A stretch of 64,000 bases of DNA from assembly GCA_027886175.1 (NCBI GenBank), contig JAJNNQ010000031.1, positions 5,530,501 through 5,594,500 of the forward strand, read 5' to 3'. The translations under genes were made by a program, and so were the position numbers. The DNA is from Phylloscopus collybita (lineage: Eukaryota; Chordata; Aves; Passeriformes; Phylloscopidae). This document shows positions 59,836 to 64,000 of this stretch, in pieces (position 1 is the first letter of the stretch; each line of letters starts with the position of its first letter). The notes under the pieces are model-generated. The model saw nothing but the letters and a program-made list of their open reading frames with translations, did no database searches and was not told the DNA's origin.

Positions 59836-60551
59836 GAAATTCTCTGGGAAAGCTGGAGCATTCCCAGTCTGGAGCAAGGATGCATTTGGCTGAGCCTCCC
59901 CTCCCTGGGTGTGGTACCTGCTCAGGGGCAGGACGTGCTGTGCCATCACCTCTGGGTTCAGCATCCACCCAGACAGGGCTCGTTTGTGCCCCTCAGCACA
60001 GCTCAGAGGAGGCTTTGGCATTCCCTGAAGGGGTGACAGCCAAAGACCATGAGGATGTGGAAGTTCTCAGTCCTGGGTGTGGAAGGATGAGGTTTGTCTC
60101 AGCCCCTGTCCCTGGTGTGTGTTTGTGTGCAGCCATGAGGCTCAGAGGTATCTCTGATGTACCTCAGGACAGCTGGGTTGGGGCTGCAGGCCATCCCAGC
60201 ACAACCTGTGCATCTCCCAGAGGAATTTTACATTTCTTTTCTCCTCTTGACATGATTGCTGCCTCACAGCACAAGCGGCTCTGTGACATAAATCACAAAT
60301 CTGCTGCCCACCCTCTTTGTGTTTCCCCAATAACTGAGATCTTAATCATGAAAATCCCCCACAGTTATTCCTGCTGCTTCCTAACGTCTGTTAGCCACGA
60401 AGAGTTCTTGTTCTGTTTGCTATTACCTCTGCTCTGCATGGGTGTGGAGACACTTCCTCTCATTAATACACCTCTGACAATGCTGTTCATCTGCTGTTTC
60501 CAAACAACTTCATCTTCTGTCTTAGATCTGAGCTTGCAGCTTTCCCCCTGA
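59724..60551 (+). CDS. LTR-initiated open frame, 275 codons, unassigned
   Basis: The frame is open from at least 59,646. Its first ATG is at 59,724 (TACATGG, G at +4), and it ends with TGA at 60,549-60,551. The first 37 codons lie in the ERV-K-type LTR, and the frame then continues through 716 bp of apparently single-copy DNA. The product is Ser-, Cys- and Leu-rich with no recognisable domain. Short hydrophobic patches occur near the start (GALSCCFCLYFL) and near residues 225-245 (FLFCLLLPLLCMG). It is much the longest frame outside simple repeats. GC is higher than in the neighbourhood, which partly explains the lack of stops. It may be a chance frame or a recently arisen LTR-driven transcript. 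Treat it as non-coding unless expression is shown. Confidence 0.12.
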   Translation: MGALSCCFCLYFLDETDASLKRITTTAVLSLSCQHRLRNSLGKLEHSQSGARMHLAEPPLPGCGTCSGAGRAVPSPLGSASTQTGLVCAPQHSSEEALAFPEGVTAKDHEDVEVLSPGCGRMRFVSAPVPGVCLCAAMRLRGISDVPQDSWVGAAGHPSTTCASPRGILHFFSPLDMIAASQHKRLCDINHKSAAHPLCVSPITEILIMKIPHSYSCCFLTSVSHEEFLFCLLLPLLCMGVETLPLINTPLTMLFICCFQTTSSSVLDLSLQLSP

Positions 60552-63500
60552 GAATACCAAGCACCCCCACCAGGTGCTGGAAGGATGTGAGGGGACCTGG
60601 AGAGCTGCTCTTGGTCAGCCCCATACTGTTCTCAAGGACCCTGGCTCAGAAACACTCACAAGGGCAAAAAACTGTGTTGGAAGAAGGCAGAAGCTTCTTC
60701 ACCAGTCAGAAAAGCTGGAGGCAGAGACCCTAAATACCTGTATATAAGATGATTCGTCAGAAAACAATCAGCTCTGGAAACAAAAAATCTGGGGTTTGCA
60801 GTGGCATCAGGTTTTATTTTTTTAAGACCCTTAGCAGACAATTTTATGTTGCTTTCAATGGGGCTAAATTGAGTATGAAACTGAAACACTGCAATCCTGC
60901 AAAAGGTGGCAGAGGTGGGGACCTAAGCACAGGAAACATCCCTTTGGCCACCCCAGTTATCCCTGCTTCATGCAATTAGCACAGCAATTAGTGCTGCAGC
61001 AAAGCTCTGAGAAAAAACTGTAGTCACAAAAATTAAACCTCACAAATCCACCCATTAAGGGGGGATTTTGCCTCTGAGTTCCATCACTGCTGTTACAGCC
61101 CAGCTCCTCACTGTGCTTATCTGCATAACAGCTGACAGGCTCTATGGCTTCCCAAAGATATCCCACTTCAGCATGAGCAACCACTGCTGACCCACACAGA
61201 AAGGTTTCCTTCTGTCTGATTGCTTTCACAACTCCAAACAGTTAAAAATTTTAATACTTTTCCACAGAGACACGACCAGGAGAAGCCCAAAGTGTTAACT
61301 GATGGTGTGATATTCTGTTAATCACTACTGACAGGAAAGATGTTGTGTTCTAGGATACAGGGACTGGATCAATCTCTTCTGTCACAGACAGGTGCCCCCA
61401 GAACTGCTCCATCGATTATGCCAGAGAGAATGTCTCATCTGAACTGCTTCCCTTTCCATTAGTAATTAAATACATCTTGAAATGAGGGCTTTGGTGTCAG
61501 TCTCCCGTGGGTTCAGTAAAGGTATAAATGCCTGTGATGGACAGCAGCTTCAATCATTCTATGGCACAATGTATATGTGCTGTTTATAAAAAATAATAAC
61601 AAAGCAGTTCCAGCACAGTTAGATGAGTAGATGGACTGATCATCAATTGATTAACACATGTTATTTTGGTCAAAACCTTAGGCCCAAGTGCATGAGCCTT
61701 CAAATTCTTCCTTTCCTGACATAAAACCTACACCAACAATGAAATTTGCGTTCAAATTTGTGTGAAAAGTTTTATTAACAGCATGTAAAATAAGCAACAC
61801 TTAAAACCCCTGACCATCTCTAACCAAAGCATGCTTTTTTTTTTAGAAGAATGAAGAAGCTGAATAAGAGGGGCAATAAATTTCAATATTAAAAATGATA
61901 TTTGTTTGTGAGTCCCCAGAAATGCAGAAAGGAGTGATTTATGTCCATTTGTGCTTGGGAAGCAATGCTTTACACACAGATTTTCAACTTCTTTCTTTTA
62001 ATCAAAGATCCTTTTCTGCCAAAAGAAAGTCAGGGAGTATCCTGCATCCCCTATTGCTTTATGCTTAGGGGAAGGCATAAGGCAAAAGGATATTTTTTCA
62101 TAAAGAAAAAGGGACAAAGTGAACCCAATTTCTGCTTTACAAAGAACATCATTTTGCTTAAAGGCACAGGATTCCTTAATTTGGAAGGTTGTGGAAGGGT
62201 CCTGGAGCTGGGGCAGCAGGCACCCACGGGCACACAGCAGACAGGGATATATTGCAGCAAATCCTGTGTGAAGGGCTGGGGGCTCTTGGGTTATTTGTGA
62301 CATGAGCTGAAATCTGACATCTTAAGAGCCCTCATAACTTAAATAATACTTCAGCCCATAAGGTATGCTTGGGAACACCCATTCTCTAATATCAGAGGCT
62401 CTGAGCAAGGGACTGGCAATATATTCCCTGCATCCAGAGTGGGCAGCTGTGGATTACAGAGGCTGTTCTTGATCTTGCTCTTTATTCATATCCAATAACT
62501 CCTTCAAGGCCACGAGCTTATTCCTGCTCTTTAAAGCCACCTTCATTTCCTAAAGTGTTGCCTAGCACTAAAGTGCTCTGTTAAGCTGCTGCCATGTTTT
62601 TCCATTCTGGTAGAAATTATTGTTCTATATAGTTTGATTTTAAGAGTGCCTTCTGGCATCCATTTGGGGAAAAGGCACTACATAAAAGCAAAATCAATAC
62701 GAGGGACAGTTATATTTCCTGAGCTTTTTCATTAGCTGTAAAATATATACATTGGAGGAGGGAGGAGGAAAGAATGTCATTTCTACCCAAACTAAAGGAG
62801 GAGGAGAACAAAGCGTGGGAGAACTTGCATAAAGGTTCACTGTCTGTGCACCTTTGCTGGGCACAAGCAGATCTCTGTTCTCAGCACATCCAAACACCCC
62901 TACAGACACTGGCCTCTCCTGTGACAGGCAGCAAGCCATTGGGAAAATGCAGAAATAGATGTATTTCAAAAAGAGATTGATCTCTTGACTTGTTCTTAAT
63001 TTTTGTTAAAGCCAAACTGACCATTGGCTGAATATTCAAAGGTAAACTTTGCCTTTGTTCAGCACTAAGGATTTGGCTTGGCATCATTTTATTGTTCTTC
63101 ATTCTTTCTCAAATCCCCACTGAACTCCACCCATGTTATCTTTGCTCTTTTCTCCCAAAATATCCCAAAATATTCATCTTTCTACCTGAGCAGACTGTCC
63201 TTGGATAAAGTCCTCATCACCCCATGTGATTTATTTTCTAAGATTTGCACACAAAGAGATGGATTTGCCAACAAATTCTGTAAAGCTGTAATCTGTATTT
63301 CTATAATTTTCAACCTAAAGATATTGCAGGAAGCTCTTAGAATCAAATCACTGCTGCTTCGTTAAAGCCCAGCTGAAACATTAAAATTCAGACTGCTAAA
63401 TTAATCAGTATTCTGACAGAGGTTACCAAACCAGAAAGGCAAACATCTTATTTTAGCTTGGAGTAAAATTTCAAATCACAGTGTCTATTCAGTATCAGCA

Positions 63501-64000
63501 TGCAAATATGGGAGTGAGGAATTGCACACAAGCTTTTTTTTTTCTTTCCCTCTTGTTGTTTTTTCTTCCTTTTTTAATACAGGTCTTCTATAATGGCATT
63601 TTCATTAGCAGGAAATACCTGTTGTCTGTAGAAAAATAATTTGTCTTGCTTTTTGAGAACTAAATTACCCTCTCTAAAAGATTAGCTGAAAAAAACCACT
63701 GTGTAAATTCATAAGCATTCCAGGTTAAATAACAAAGTTTCGCTTCTTTCTGGTGACCCCTAGTGATGCATTTTGTGAGAGAGTTCAAGAGCAAACCCAA
63801 CACTTTATTCCTGAAATGCAGATAAGGCATCTGGGAGATTTTATCCGTGTGATCCTGCCACTAGCCCATAATTCAGGGAACTGGGAAATAAAGGCCCAGA
63901 AAACTTATCAGTGAGTGATTGTTGATCTGAAACCCAAGTGGAGGAAGGTGAGCTGGCAGTAGCAGACAGCACCAAGCAGCAGAACAGCATCTGTAGGACT
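60552..64000. other. Non-coding stretch to the window edge, nothing recognised
   Basis: AT-rich DNA with only short frames. There is a T-rich tract near 63,534-63,575. No repeat family, exon with both splice sites, or RNA gene could be defended. Confidence 0.5.

Overview
The window is vertebrate nuclear DNA. It is AT-rich and intron-poor, full of stop codons in all frames, and dotted with homopolymer and microsatellite tracts. It is most likely from a bird, and probably a songbird. The basis is four 3'-terminal CR1 LINE fragments, all on the minus strand and with the typical short A/T-type 3' tail, plus two solo LTRs of avian ERV-L and ERV-K type. There is no Alu-, B1- or L1-like sequence. 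Nothing prokaryotic is present (no operons, CRISPR, rRNA or recognisable tRNA). The passerine assignment is an inference from LTR and CR1 resemblance.

Layout. 1-50,800 reads as intergenic or intronic desert. It holds CR1 pieces at 5.95-6.43, 14.72-14.87, 20.25-20.59 and 36.79-37.10 kb. It also holds T/G-rich tracts (11.3, 19.5, 31.5, 38.7 kb), an (AAAAAG)n array (38.9 kb), an (AACC)n array (42.1 kb), a (CTTTTT)n array (49.2 kb), small tandem repeats, and two sharp hairpins (29.9 and 39.3 kb). A 135-bp block at 7.86 kb is repeated at about 97% identity at 6.28 kb, where it interrupts the first CR1.

The only stretch that looks like the start of a gene is 50.87-52.54 kb. It has a short CpG-rich segment, then a 1.08-kb compound (TG)n/(TGCTCTG) array, then a GC-rich purine-biased leader. 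Next comes an ATG opening a 32-codon reading frame with a signal-peptide-like hydrophobic core that runs into a good splice donor (GTAAGG). I could not name the gene. No further exon of it is convincing in the remaining 11 kb, so if real its first intron extends past the window.

52.5-64 kb holds that putative intron, a solo ERV-L-type LTR (minus strand, 5-bp target duplication) and a solo ERV-K-type LTR (6-bp target duplication). An unusually long frame of 275 codons from its first ATG starts inside the second LTR.

The very long frames in the TG, AACC and AAAAAG arrays are repeat artefacts. The best candidates for something not previously described are the apparent templated insertion into CR1, the promoter-proximal TG array with about 77-78-bp higher-order periodicity, the unassigned signal-peptide exon, and the LTR-initiated frame.
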